A program made the position numbers and the translations under genes. The notes beneath the pieces are model-generated. The model worked only from the letters and a program-made list of their open reading frames with translations. It was not told the DNA's origin and did no database searches. This document shows positions 9,911 through 21,026 of a stretch of 64,000 bases of DNA, in pieces. How positions within the stretch are numbered: position 1 is the stretch's first letter; the number at the start of each line of letters is the position of its first letter. The stretch is from Endothia cerciana (taxonomy: Eukaryota; Ascomycota; Sordariomycetes; Diaporthales; Cryphonectriaceae). The stretch is taken from positions 1,364,001 through 1,428,000 of the forward strand of contig JALRMH010000001.1 of assembly GCA_026119935.1 (NCBI GenBank). The letters run 5' to 3'.

Positions 9911-11238
9911 TCAGATGATCGTCTTTTCTAGCTGGTTGGCAAGATTGTCCACCTCCGCGTCCTTCTTCTGAATCACGGGCTCCTCCTGAGCCTCCTCAGC
10001 CTCCTTGACCAGCTTCTCGGCCCGCTCCTCTGGCTCAATCTCATCCTCATCCTCCTCCTCTTCCTCCTCTTCCTCGTCAGAATCCTCTCCCTCCAGGTCG
10101 CTCAGGGAGTCCAGACCCCACTCGTCCTCGATCACGATGTCTCCGCCCAGCTTCTCCTTGCGCTCCTCCAGGAGCTCCTGCAGTGCAATGATGCCCTCGT
10201 CGTCCTCCTCGAGCTTGTTACCGTTCAACTCGATCTTCTTCAGCGCAGGGAGAGCCTCCTTCGCGGCCTTGGCAATGCTGGACACACCCTTCGAGGTGAT
10301 ATCGTTGTACTGAAGCCGCAGTATCTCAAGGCTCTTGTTCTTGCCCTGACCCAGAGCCTCACCCAGCAAGACGGCACCCTTGGCGCTCAACAAGGAGTCG
10401 CCGACTCCAAGCTCCTTGAGCGAGGCCCATGTAGGCGTGACCTTGGCGAGAGCCTTTGCACCCATGAGCGTAAACGTGTTGTCCTGCAGATCCAGAGTCA
10501 CAAGACCAGAAGCGTGGCTCAGGCCATCGCCCAGCAGGTGAGAGATACCCTCCTGGCGGATACCGTTCTGAACCATCTTCACCTCCTTGATCTTGCTGTG
10601 CAGGCCGAAGGCCTTGGCCCAGGCAGTCATGCTGCCATTCTCCAGACGGTTGCGACCACAGATAACGGTCTCGAGGTCGGGAACGGTATGGCCCTCCTTG
10701 CGCGCGGCCTCCTTCTTTGCGTGGAGCTCGCTGAGCGCGTCGGCGATCAGAATACCAGCGTGGGGGCCGAGGCCGTTGTTGTTAAGGTACAGGTGCTGCA
10801 GGGGGACGTGGGCAGCGAGGAAAGCGACGAGGGGGGCCTGGGTGTTGAGGCCGAACGCGTTGTCGTTCAAGTTGATCGTGTGGAGGTTCGGTAGGTTGAG
10901 GATCGACGTGAGAAGGGACGAGAGCGCCTCGGGAATCTCGTTCAGGAGACGGCCGGTGAAGATGTCGGCGAGGTTTGCGACCTGATCTCACGTTAGAGAC
11001 GGGCCTCTTGCGCCTGGGAACCTGTTTTGAGACAAGAACGTACCTGTAGAGATTTCTTGGTAGACAGCACCTCGCCCAGCCGCTGACACGCGCCTACACC
11101 CAAGGTGTTGCCGAGCATACGGACTTCCTCAACATCGCCCATAGCCTTCAGCTCAGCAATGTGAGGCTCCAGGTCCTCTGCCGTGTCCAGCTTGAGGCCC
11201 TTGCCCTCGAGGGAGAACACCTTCTTCGACAATGCCAT
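9911..11238 (-). CDS. rna1: Ran GTPase-activating protein 1 (RanGAP, Rna1)
   Basis: Two exons, 11238-11044 and 10981-9911 on the minus strand, joined across a 62-nt intron (GTACGT..TCAG), encode 421 residues. The N-terminus (MALSKKVFSLEGKGLKL) and the leucine-rich repeat array (about 25-345) match fungal Rna1. Conserved words include LNDNAFG, LNNNGLG, CGRNRLENGS, MVQNGI and DLQDNTF; the Arg in GRNRLE is the region of the catalytic arginine finger-like residue. Residues about 350-390 are a run of Glu and Asp, the acidic tail typical of RanGAP. It stimulates GTP hydrolysis by Ran in the cytoplasm and so sets the direction of nucleocytoplasmic transport. The start at 11238 is the ATG that begins the family's usual N-terminus; a frame extension to 11268 adds nothing conserved. 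It is head-to-head with the zinc-finger gene at 11904. Confidence 0.95.
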
Positions 11239-11903
11239 GGCTTTTACAAATGAGATGAAATGTAGCACGGATAGGTAAAAGGCACCAGATGACTGCTGGA
11301 GATGCGAGCTTATGGTATCACATCCAAAAGTTTAGGCAAAAAGTTGTTGTCGAAGAGCGAATGCCCGCCGTGATCTTGGTGGGGGAGGGGCAAACGACAC
11401 CTGCAGGGAGCATAAGGCAGTAAACAACAATCCGTCATCCACTGGCATCCAGGGGTTGTCCCTGGCCGTTAGGGGTCGAGTGCATGCTGAGGGCCCTGCC
11501 CAGGCACCCGGGCTGAAAGGCACCTGGCAACTGTTGCCAGCCGCCAAATCTGACTGCGATGCATCTGGACGAGGAAGGCATTTCGGTGCGGACTCTCGGC
11601 TGTGACCTCGTGCCCCTGCAGTTCATCCTTGGAGCTATTCACTCATTGTTGCCGGCCGTTACTAGCACGAAGCATTGCAGCTTCCCACCCCAACGCAGCT
11701 CTCGCATCTGCTCACCTCATCAATAACAATCCTCTGCGAGATATTCTTCATCATCGCCTGCAGCTGCATCACTTCCGTCACTCGACTGATCTGTATCTCA
11801 TCGATTCCAGCTTGATTACGACCTTTTCCGAACGGCGCATCAACCCAAGTGGCTCGCGGGCGCGTCTCCCCCTCGTTCTTCACAACATTCTCACAGCCTC
11901 ACG
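11239..11903. promoter_or_regulatory. Shared divergent promoter of rna1 and the Iec1-like gene
   Basis: 665 bp separate the two opposing ATGs. The right half is pyrimidine-rich on the plus strand. I see no clear TATA box, as expected for housekeeping fungal promoters. Confidence 0.5.
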
Positions 11904-13076
11904 ATGTCCGATTCATCCCTATCGTCCGTGTCCTCCTCGGAGGCAGGCGACGAGTACGAGCAGCCCACCCAAGATATCACACTAGACGATGTCGAGCAGC
12001 CCCCACCCAAGCGCCTCAAGCTCGGGGACGTGGGCTCCACGACTTCGTCGGCTGTCGTCGCCGAGGCAGATCCAGAACCCGAGCCCGAGCCAGAGGCCAA
12101 GGCCGGGCTTGACGAAGACGACAACATCTCTATCTCCTCAGACTCTTCGGGCGATATTCCCAGTAGCCCTCCGGGTGCGCGACTGGAGGATGAGGACTTC
12201 CAACCGCAGGTCACAGTATGCGCTTGGGAGGACTGTGACGCTGGCGACCTAGGTACCATGGACAGGCTGGTTAAACACATACATGACGAGCATATCGAGG
12301 GCCGCCAGAAGAAGTACACCTGCCAATGGGTAGGCTGCAGCAGGCAGGGCGCAAATCATGCCAGTGGGTACGCGCTGAAGGCGCACATGCGAAGTCACAC
12401 CAGGGAGAAGCCTTTCTTCTGCTACCTTCCAGGTAAGGCCCAAGCCACACCACTTGTTTCACTGCACCCTTCCTGACTCTCAATTACAGAATGCGACAAA
12501 TGCTTTACGAGATCCGACGCCTTGGCGAAACACATGCGAACCGTCCACGAAACCGAGGCCCTCCGACCATCTGACCCGGTGCCCAAGAGTATGCAGTCCG
12601 GCGGCGCTGCGGGCAAGTCCACGAAGCTGAAGATCATCATCAGGACACCACAGTCACATGCTGCAGGACATGATGATACCGTGGATGACGGGAATAGTGG
12701 GGACGAGAACCCGGCTGAACTCTTCACCCAGCTTACAGAGAAGGACGGCTTTGTAAAACGAGAGCTCGCTATGCCGCTCAGTAAGCTACATTGTGTCTGC
12801 AGACACCAAGTCAAGTGGGCTCTAGAGAACGGCGAGAGGCTCAAGCAGGAGTGCAAGAAGTGGGAAGAGCTCTACAAGCAAGCCTGGCTGGAAAAAGAGG
12901 TTCTCTTGTCGCAAATGGTGGAGAGCGAAGTCAGTTGGCATGAACGACGTCGTGCCATACTATCCGGTACTACTGATATCGTCATCAATGGGGGGCCTCC
13001 AGAAGCTGATCCTGCGACTGTACCTGCCATCACTACTAATGGAGCTGCCAACGGGGAGCCCTCGGCCGAGGATTAG
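11904..13076 (+). CDS. C2H2 zinc-finger protein, probable INO80-complex subunit Iec1-like
   Basis: Two exons, 11904-12432 and 12490-13076, encode 371 residues; the 57-nt intron lies inside the third finger. The N-terminus (1-100) is Ser/Asp/Glu/Pro-rich with a basic PPPKRLKL patch. Three C2H2 fingers follow: C106/C111 with H125/H130, C140/C145 with H161/H166, and C173/C178 with H191/H196. After a low-complexity linker there is a charged helical segment (about 290-350, with KWALENGERLKQECKKWEELYKQ divided by short gaps) that looks like a coiled coil. This arrangement, atypical first finger plus GLI/Zic-like second and third fingers plus C-terminal helix, resembles fission yeast Iec1, an INO80 chromatin remodeller subunit. 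The finger assignment is certain and the complex assignment is inferred. Confidence 0.85.
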
Positions 13077-13985
13077 GCTTCCAACGATTCGCTCAGCAGC
13101 CGCGCGCCTGACCCTTCTTCGGACCTAAATGAGCGCGGCGTTAGCCCGACTGTGAATCGATGTTCCATCGCCCGCGTCTCGAAGAGCAAGTTTCTTATAC
13201 GGCGCAATAAGTATTACGAAATGCTGAGGTACTTGCACCATCAGCGAAACCAGGACCACTATCAAAGGGATTGAGACAGGACTCCCCGAATGCTGTTACA
13301 CGTGTGTACCGTCCAGACCGGTGCAGCGATCCTTGTGGCAACTGCACCAAGTAAAGACACTGGTGCAACCCGTAGGGAGCCGTACCACCGAGATCACGTT
13401 GGGGGGGGGGGGGCAGAATTTTTAGGGCCAGAAACGTCAGTAATGCTCTGACAATCAACGAGTTTGTGATGGTGAGACTCCTTGCGGCGCTTGCACCTCA
13501 TACAGATATGATTGCAGCCCACAGGAAGATTCATCTCCGCAAAGACACGCGAACGAAGCTAAGAGAAAGTGGGGGTGGATCTCATGACCTTATTCAACAG
13601 TGTATAGTATCACGTACGCTCGGGCATCCACTGTCATAGGTGGTCCAGACGATATGGAGTGGAGGGCGGAAGCCACGATTACGACGTGAATTGTATCATT
13701 ACAACGGCATAGGTGTTTGGGTAATCGGCATATACAATGGCTGCGTGCGACCAGGGGCAACACGAGAGGTCCAACCCGTTTCTGGTCAACCTTTTAATTC
13801 TCACTATTGCACGACGTTGGCCTCCAATGGAGAAGAATGAGCAAGGCCCCTCAAGTAGGAACGAAAACAGACCTTGAGCACCAGCTACATGCTCATCAGT
13901 ATAGAAACGACAGCTAATGCAAGTCCTCCTTCAAGCAAGCAAACCGCATCTCAAATATGCTGCTTCTGCATCCACATCACGAAGC
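13077..13985. other. Intergenic spacer with a 13-nt poly-G tract
   Basis: No supported coding frame. A run of 13 G occupies 13401-13413. It should carry the 3' UTRs of the two converging genes. Confidence 0.5.
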
Positions 13986-14680
13986 CTACAGATTCTTGCC
14001 CTTTCTCTTACCCGCCTCGGAGTTCCGGAATGGATAGCCACTCGTCCGCTTATCGGCGCCTGTTCTCTTCGATATGTGGCCCTTGTCTCCCCCGAACATT
14101 AAGCACCAGAGCCCAAAGGCAGCCAGCAGAGCGGATCCGAGGGCGCCGAAGAAATAACCACCCGCGTCGGTTCCGCTGAATCTAGTGTAGCTGTAAAACG
14201 CTTGGGAGGCGTGGTAGAATGTGGAGACAAGAATCACTGCGTTGGCATACGGTGAGACGGACTCCGCTGGGGCTCGAGGAGGTCAGCCTGCCAAAGTATT
14301 CACAGGGTCCTGGAGCAGGTAGTAATGAACTCACTGTCAACGAGTGAAGTCAAGGGCAATGCCCCGGATAGGCAGACCACGACGATGCCGAGGGCGAGCT
14401 GTGCCAAGCCTAGGGACCGGGCGAAGTACTGTTCAGTGGCTACCGCGCGCCGGTGTTAGCAGCTAGTCTCGGCCAGATTCGGCAAAGAATACCTACGGTT
14501 CGCATGCTGATAGTCCGGGGTGAGGAGCGAGGATATGAACGTCGGCCATGTGATCAGAGGCACGGACTGAGCTGCTAACCATGCGAGCGTAGCAAAGCTG
14601 TACGTGGAGACAGTCTGGCGAAAAGGTCAGCGTCTCACTCAAATTGGCCGGCTCTGGACAACTGGGTTGCTTACATCCAT
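13986..14680 (-). CDS. Small four-transmembrane-segment protein of unknown function
   Basis: Four exons on the minus strand, 14680-14675, 14614-14497, 14439-14335 and 14266-13986, encode 169 residues. The first exon holds only Met-Asp. The introns (60, 57 and 68 nt) all have GTRAGY/GTAGGT donors and AG acceptors, and the phases agree throughout. The product has four hydrophobic segments: SFATLAWLAAQSVPLITW, LGLAQLALGIVVVCLSG, AVILVSTFYHASQAFYSY and YFFGALGSALLAAFGLWCL. The tail is Lys/Arg-rich (SKRTGADKRTSG, GKRKGKNL), probably facing the cytosol. I do not recognise the family by name. The consistent splicing and clean topology make it a convincing gene even though the longest exon alone looks like a minor frame. 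It is head-to-head with NAR1. Confidence 0.75.
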
Positions 14681-15198
14681 TTCGTTGTGTACTGAACTCT
14701 AGCGGTTCGAGGGAAGATACACTGAAGCACCTCTTCTGGGGCGGTTCCTCGTGAGGCTGATGCTATTCGAGCGTGGGCGGTCTTCAAGAACAAAGCATTC
14801 CAAAGGACAGGGCTGACAACCGGACGGTACGTCACATAGTGTCATACAATACGTGATTGGCTGATGCAAGATAGTGGGTCCATAGACAGGGGTAGCCCAG
14901 GCGCCCCTCGCCACCTGCCGAGTTCGCTCGACTTTTGGCACCTCTCGTGAATTTGTATTAACAAGCATCTTTTCCGATATCCTTCTTGCATACTACGAGG
15001 ACTTCATTCCCAAACCTTCAGCTGATTTTTCTCAAGGGATTTGAGCCCGTATTCTTATCCTTCTTGAGCCTGACACCCGCACATCTAGTCGATGGCTTGA
15101 AGCGGAGAGCTTTTTTTCACACCCTCCCCCTCCTTCTCTTGCCACGCGCGGCCTTCGACTTTCCACAGTCCTACGCTTCTCACAACCGCGCCGCCACA
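14681..15198. promoter_or_regulatory. Divergent promoter of the four-TM gene and NAR1
   Basis: 518 bp between opposing ATGs. It contains TGATTGG at 14854-14860 (CCAATCA on the minus strand), a match to the HAP complex CCAAT box. A CT-rich leader precedes NAR1 (about 15120-15175). Confidence 0.5.
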
Positions 15199-16947
15199 AT
15201 GTCCGCAATCCTCTCAGCCGACGACCTGAACGACTTCATCTCCCCTTCCGTCGCCTGCATCAAACCCATCGAATCTCTCCCCACCTCGAAGGATCCCTCC
15301 TCCCTCGAGACCGAAGTCGTTCTCGGCGGCCAACAACAGCCCCCCTCCTCCTCCTCCCCCACCAATAACAACGGCCCCTCCAAGATCTCCCTCACAGACT
15401 GCCTCGCCTGCTCCGGCTGTGTCACCTCCGCCGAGGCCGTCCTCGTCAGCCTGCAGAGCCACAATGAAGTGCTGGGCGTGCTGGACTCGGCGCCCGCGCT
15501 GCGGGTCCACGGCCCCGACGGTGACGGGAGGTTCCGCGTAGAGGGGCTCGAGGATCCGGACGCCAAACTGTTCGTGGCGAGCGTGAGCCCGCAGACGCGC
15601 GCGAGTCTGGCTGCCGTGTGTGGCGGCGGTACGAGCGAGAGACAAGCCGGGAGCATGATCGAGAGGTTATTGCGCGGGCCCGAAGGGCTCGCGGGCGGTG
15701 GAAGGTTCAACAATGGGTTTACGTGGGTGGTTGATACGAACACGGCAAGGGAGGCCTGTCTGGTGCTGGGGGCGGACGAGGCACGAGAGGGAAGTTCGAC
15801 GCCTGCGAAACCGATACTCACGTCGTCGTGTCCGGGGTGGATATGCTACGCGGAAAAGACACATCCGCACGTGCTACCACACCTGTCGAGGGTCAAGTCG
15901 CCGCAGGCATTGATGGGCACACTTTTGAAGACCACACTCGGCAAGAAGCTCAGGATAAGTCCGGACCGGATATGGCATCTTGCAGTCATGCCGTGCCTCG
16001 ACAAAAAGCTGGAGGCCAGCCGCGAAGAGTTGACCGATAGTGTATGGGCTGGCGATGGCAAGCCTGGACGAGGTGCTCGTGATGTCGACTGTGTCATCAC
16101 AAGCAAGGAGATCCTGATGCTCACAGAGTCAAGGGGGATCGATTTCTTCAGTCTACCCAAGGCTCAGCTATCCTCACAAGCTACATTTCCCGATTCACGA
16201 CTCCACAACTTCCTCTTCCCTCTGCGCAAGGGGAAGCGCCCATCCGTAGACGCCGGATCCTCTGGCGGAAATCTTCATTTCATACTCCAGGATACGATCT
16301 CGAGGCATCCCGGTTCCCGGCTGCAGACTGTCAGGGGACGCAACGCTGATGTGGTCGAGTATAACATCATATCGGCTTCGGGTGAGCCGATATTCAAAGC
16401 GGCGAAGTATTATGGGTTCCGAAACATTCAGAACATTGTCCGAAAGCTGAAGCCGGCCAAGGCCTCAAAAATGCCAGGCGGCATGCCCTTTGGCGCGGCC
16501 AGGAAGCCTACCGCGCAGTCCAAGGGTCTGGACTTTGGCTATGTGGAAGTGATGGCTTGCCCAGGCGGCTGCACCAACGGCGGCGGCCAGGTAAAGGTTT
16601 CTGATCCCGTCGTTGCCGAGCGCCAGGGCTGGAGTGGCGAACTCGGTCCTCAGGAGCAGAAGGACTGGCTGGCGCAGGTTGACGAAGCGTACTTCTCCGT
16701 GTCCGACTCGGAGGCTGAAGATGACGGCTTGCCCTCGTCAAATAGCAAGGGCCCAACGGATATGGTTGACGCCATTTCTCTTTCGTATATTCGAGATACC
16801 CTGGCGCATTGGTCGGATACCACGGGCATAGATCTGGCAAGATTGGCGCATACAAGTTACCGCGAGGTAATCAGTGATGTCGGCAAGGACGCCTCTGAAA
16901 CACAGAGAGTGATCCATTTGGCCGGAAAGATTGGAGGCGGCTGGTAG
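15199..16947 (+). CDS. NAR1: Cytosolic Fe-S cluster assembly factor NAR1 (iron-only hydrogenase-like)
   Basis: A single-exon gene of 582 residues. The ATG at 15199 (ACAATGTCC) is the first in frame. Motifs follow the Nar1/NARF pattern. The N-terminal [4Fe-4S] site uses Cys20 and the CLACSGC group (C68, C71, C74). The second site, equivalent to the hydrogenase H-cluster anchor, includes TSSCPGWICYAEK, VMPCLDKKLEASR and, near the C-terminus, EVMACPGGCTNGGGQ. The protein ends in Trp, a feature of this family linked to handing clusters to the CIA targeting complex. Nar1 bridges early (Cfd1/Nbp35) and late (Cia1/Cia2/Met18) steps of cytosolic and nuclear Fe-S protein maturation and has no hydrogenase activity. 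A Ser/Asn/Gln insertion (about 45-60) is lineage-specific. Its stop lies 29 bp from the stop of the opposite SUZ-domain gene. Confidence 0.96.
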   Translation: MSAILSADDLNDFISPSVACIKPIESLPTSKDPSSLETEVVLGGQQQPPSSSSPTNNNGPSKISLTDCLACSGCVTSAEAVLVSLQSHNEVLGVLDSAPALRVHGPDGDGRFRVEGLEDPDAKLFVASVSPQTRASLAAVCGGGTSERQAGSMIERLLRGPEGLAGGGRFNNGFTWVVDTNTAREACLVLGADEAREGSSTPAKPILTSSCPGWICYAEKTHPHVLPHLSRVKSPQALMGTLLKTTLGKKLRISPDRIWHLAVMPCLDKKLEASREELTDSVWAGDGKPGRGARDVDCVITSKEILMLTESRGIDFFSLPKAQLSSQATFPDSRLHNFLFPLRKGKRPSVDAGSSGGNLHFILQDTISRHPGSRLQTVRGRNADVVEYNIISASGEPIFKAAKYYGFRNIQNIVRKLKPAKASKMPGGMPFGAARKPTAQSKGLDFGYVEVMACPGGCTNGGGQVKVSDPVVAERQGWSGELGPQEQKDWLAQVDEAYFSVSDSEAEDDGLPSSNSKGPTDMVDAISLSYIRDTLAHWSDTTGIDLARLAHTSYREVISDVGKDASETQRVIHLAGKIGGGW

Positions 16948-16976
16948 TTAGATTCAGCATTGATGTCGAGTCATGA

Positions 16977-17887
16977 TCAGCCTTCGTTGGCGCCGCGACT
17001 GGCAAATCCAAAACCTCGTGCTCCGCTGCTGTCTGGTCCCCTCGGTGCTCGAATCGCTGACTCCGGACCTCGTGTTGGTGACGCTGTGGCGGCTCCGCGC
17101 TGCTGACGAGGAGCGGGCTTCGACGAAGCGTCAGGGTCGAAGAGCTCCCGGTACGGACTCTCTCCGTTGTTGTTCCCTGGGCGTCCATCTTGGCTGTCGT
17201 TCCTGGCCCCACTTCTGTAATTCTCATTTCTGGATTCGTTCTTGTGGCTGTCGTTTCGCTGGCCGCCTCGACCTCCCCTGCCGCCTCTTCCACGGCCACG
17301 TCCTCGATGACTGCCCCGGCTGTTCTCGCCCACCAGCGGTGGTGTCGTAGCACCGGGTGTGGTTGTGCCGGACGCAGTCTCTGGCGGAGGCGTGCCGAAC
17401 AATTTCGCGCGCCTCTCCTCGTAGTCGCGCGCCTTTTGCTTGCGCTTCTCCTCGATCTCGGCGGCAGTCGGCAGCTGGGGCTTCTTATTCCCCTCGTCGT
17501 CGTCGTCGTCCTCGAGCATCAGCTTCTCCATGCCGGTGACAGGATCGACTACCTTCTTCACGGGCTTGCGGCTGAGGAGTTTCATCTGCGGCTTAAAACC
17601 TTGGGCGAATGGGACGCTGCCGGAGGCGGCTACGTGGTAGGGCATCTGCGGGGGTTCCTCGCTGGCTGTGTGGTCAGCTCGACAATCTCTGGGGTCTGGA
17701 AAGGACGGCGGTGATGTGCTCACGCCTCCTCCCAGAGCTTCCTCTGGAGTTCGCGATGCTGGGCGATGCGCTCCTGTTTGGTCTTGAGTGCCTGTGGCTC
17801 CGGAGGCTTGTCTTCTTCTTTGGCAGCCCTGTCGGTCTGGGTCACCCAGTCGTCGTCCCATGCATCGGCGGCCGTCTTGTTCCCCAT
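16977..17887 (-). CDS. SUZ-domain RNA-binding-type protein with RG/RGG-rich C-terminus
   Basis: Two exons, 17887-17724 and 17661-16977 on the minus strand, encode 282 residues. Phase agreement requires the acceptor GCCAG at 17662 and not the CACAG four bases earlier, giving KLWEEA|EEPPQMPYHV. The N-terminus (DAWDDDWV) is acidic. A SUZ motif sits around residues 110-140 (EIEEKRKQKARDYEERRAKLFG, split here at ARDY/EERR). The C-terminal half carries GRGRGRGGRGGRGG repeats and ends RGFGFASRGANEG. SUZ domains bind RNA and RGG tails mediate RNA and protein contacts, so a cytoplasmic mRNA-related role is likely but not shown. ATG17887 is chosen over ATG17905 because MGNKTAADAWDD fits the usual short N-terminus; the choice is not certain. 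Confidence 0.82.
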
Positions 17888-18575
17888 CTTGATGGTCTCT
17901 ATCAAAAGCCCTGTCCGGATGTTATTGGATGAGGTGGTTTGGTGTGAGGTTAAGCCATATGATCAGATGGTGACCGAGAGGTGGTGTTGAACCTGGTGTG
18001 TGAGGGCGACGATTGTGAGACTCCAGGCCAAAAGACGTGGAATTCAGAAGTTCCCTTGGTCCCCCGCACTGACCGCTTTGTAACATGGAATACTCAACAA
18101 GGCCCCCCTTGCAGGGTCAGTCTAGTGGGCTTATCGCCCAGCTTACTGTGGTAGGCCCTTATCAGTGCTTACCTGCTGCAAGACAGGCTGCATGCTTTCT
18201 GCATGCTCACCGTCGGCACCGATCTCGCTCTAGGAAAAATTTCCCAAGGATTGAGTTCAGTCATAATCCAGGCTGTCTGTTAGTCACAAAGTAAAGGCAC
18301 CCTTTTGGTCTTCACTCTCCTCAATCTTGTTCTTCTCACCGGTCAATCAAACCCCATCTCAGTTTCTCGGGCTGCTCTGCTTCTGACATCGTCGTATCCA
18401 CTTCCGCTGTAAGTAATTGGAGTTGGAGCTCTTGGACCTGCAGCTCCCACATCTGGACGCGTCTATTTTATGATTGCGTGTCCATGTTGCAGTCTTGACT
18501 GGTCTCTTGAAGCCCGATCTTGAGAACCATATTAATTGACCAATCGTCAGCCTCCAATTCTCAAAAACATCCAAG
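17888..18575. promoter_or_regulatory. Divergent promoter of the SUZ gene and argininosuccinate synthase
   Basis: 688 bp between opposing ATGs. Pyrimidine-rich stretches precede the ARG1 ATG. I looked for the cross-pathway-control element TGASTCA and did not find an exact match. Confidence 0.45.
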
Positions 18576-20380
18576 ATGGCCAAGGGAAAGGTGTGCCTGG
18601 CTTACTCTGGTGCGTGCTAAACCTCCCTGATTTGCCTGAGCTCCATGACTGACTGCTATCTCTCTTAGGTGGTCTTGACACCAGCACCAGTGAGTGTGCC
18701 ATATGCTCCTCGGCTGCTTTGATATTGCTAACCACCTGGACCAGTCCTTGGATGGCTTCTCGGTACGAACCCCCCCCCCGGCCCTTGGTGGCTCATGAGT
18801 GACATGAGTCTCTCACGTCATGTGAATGCTGCTAACACAGGCACGTAGAGCAGGGATATGAGGTTGTCTGCTTCCTTGCCAACGTTGGCCAGGAGGAAGA
18901 CTGGGATGCTGTGAAGGCCAAGGCAGTTCAGATCGGCGCCACCAAGATGTACGTTCATCGAGGGTCTGGGACGGGTGCCACTGAGAAACCCATTCATGGC
19001 TCGGCCCTAAGCCTCTGTTCCAGCTTTACTTACGGACCAGAGACTGATGACGAGACAATAGGATCATCGAGGACCTCCGGAAAGAGTTCGTCGATGAACT
19101 CTGCTACCGTGCTATTCAATGTAACGCCATCTACGAGGGGCGGTACCTTCTCGGTACCTCCCTGGCCCGCCCTGTCATCGCTCGTGCTCAAATGCGAGGT
19201 ATGACTGCTCACCTGCAATGACCCTTTTGTGGAGCTGTGGACTGACAGTACGACAGTTGCTGAGCAGGAGGGCTGCGACTTCGTCTCTCACGGCTGCACT
19301 GGCAAGGGCAACGACCAAGTCCGCTTCGAGGTATGGATTGGTGACGAGGCCTTTGTTCCAACAGGTATAGGTACTGACGGCCAATAGCTTGCCTTCTACA
19401 CCATCAACCCCGACATCAAGGTGATCGCACCGTGGCGTGACCCTGCTTTCTTGTGAGCATTACCCGGCCACAGAGTGACTACATCCGAGTAGTGATAATT
19501 GACGATGAAACTATCAGCAAGCGCTTCGCTGGCCGCAACGACCTGCTCGACTTTGCTGCCGAGAAGGGTATCCCTGTCACCAGCACCAAGGCCAAGCCTT
19601 AGTACGTGTTCGATCTCACTTCTCGGGTGGTAATCGCGGCTGCTGACCTGACATCCCAGCTCCATGGACGCCAACATGGCCCACTGCAGTTACGAGGCTG
19701 GCATGCTCGAGGACCCTGACCAGACCCCGCCCACTGACATGTGGACAATGACGGATGACCCCGAGAGCGCCCCTAACAAGCCCGAGGACATCCATATCAC
19801 TTTTGAGAAGGGTATTCCCGTCAAGCTGCAGACTCTGGTCGACGGCAAGACTTACACCGAGAGCGTCGATCTCTTCACCAAGCTCAACGCCATCGGCAAG
19901 CTCCACGGCATCGGCCGTATCGACATTGTTGAGAATCGCTTCATTGGTCTGAAATCCCGAGGCTGCTACGACTCTCCTGCCATGACCATCCTCCGCCTGG
20001 CCCACCTCGACCTTGAGGGTCTGGTCCTAGACGGTCAGCTGCGCTCTCTTCGAGACACCTTCGTGACCCAGAAGTGGAGCGAGCTCCTGTACAACGGCAT
20101 GTACTTCTCGCCCGAGCGTGAGTGGCTCGACACCTGCCTGGTCGCCGCGCAGGACCGCGTCAACGGCCTGGTTCGTCTCCGATGCTACAAGGGCAATGCG
20201 TACGTGCTCGGCCGCAGCTCCGAGACCGAGAAGCTGTACGATGCCGAGGAGGCATCCATGGACACCCTCGACAACTTCAGCCCTGAGGATACGACTGGAT
20301 TCATTGGCATTACCTCAATCCGCCTCAAGAAGTATGGTCTGCAGAAGCGTGCTGAGGGCGGTCTTATCAACCGCAAATAG
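18576..20380 (+). CDS. ARG1: Argininosuccinate synthase
   Basis: Nine exons: 18576-18609, 18669-18689, 18745-18762, 18849-18948, 19062-19198, 19257-19330, 19388-19452, 19518-19601 and 19660-20380. They sum to 417 residues, the usual length. The PP-loop SGGLDTS is spread over exons 1 and 2, and ILGWLLEQGYEVVCFLANVGQEED follows across exons 3 and 4. Later family words include CYRAIQCNAIYEGRY, GTSLARPVIA, SHGCTGKGNDQVRFE, PWRD, FAGRNDL and KSRGCYDSPA. The enzyme joins citrulline and aspartate using ATP in the cytosolic part of arginine synthesis. Eight introns, several in the first 100 codons with exons as small as 18 nt, are typical of this gene in filamentous fungi. Intron 3 contains a run of 10 C. 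All phases were checked and agree. Confidence 0.97.
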
Positions 20381-21026
20381 GTGACACTTGATGTGTGTCA
20401 AGTGGACAATGACAAATTGCTCTTAAAGCACAAGCAGGAGGACCTCTGATTTGAAGCTTAAACCCAAGGCCTCTTTCGGGGTTTCAAGCCCAAAAAGAAA
20501 AATTCATATGAAGCATAGGGTCGATGCGAGCTGCCATGGTATAATAAAAATTTATTCAGTACCTTGAAATGCCTTCTGTGATACAAGCCTAAGGGTGCAA
20601 TTACACTTCTGGTCACGCCGAGGAACCACCGCTGTGTGATATTAAGCAGGTGTAGATACCACTTAGGAAGCCCCCTCCTCTCAAGCAAAATGCGGCTCTG
20701 CGAGGGATGGAGCACTAGCAAGGAGCCCCCTGTCGGTGGTGGTCAGGTGTGGATTGACATCTCTGCCAGGGGTCTTCCACCTAGACGTCATTTCGTTGTT
20801 GATACCTTCGTCTTGGGGACGACCTTCAACGTTCCATACCTTCGGGTCAAATCCCAACGCCCATACACCGTCACTCGGGCGTACTAAGCCGAGGTTGAAT
20901 ATATCTATCTGGTAAGCACTTCAAAACTGTCTCATGTATCAGCTCCATGACAGAGAAGTTCTAAGATTTGCAGCACAGACAACATAGCGAAACTCCGACC
21001 AGAGCTCAAAGATACATCTATCCACG
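20381..21026. other. Intergenic spacer
   Basis: About 650 bp with the ARG1 3' UTR. The frame at 20690-20887 has no recognisable features and is not called. Confidence 0.45.

Noticed and set aside
12780..12802. GTAAGC..CTGCAG that could pass for an intron in the Iec1-like gene
   Set aside because: Only about 22 nt, too short for a fungal intron, and the retained codons continue a helical segment.
17662..17670. CACAG acceptor as the 3' splice site of the SUZ gene
   Set aside because: It breaks phase; the acceptor four bases downstream restores KLWEEA to EEPPQM in frame.
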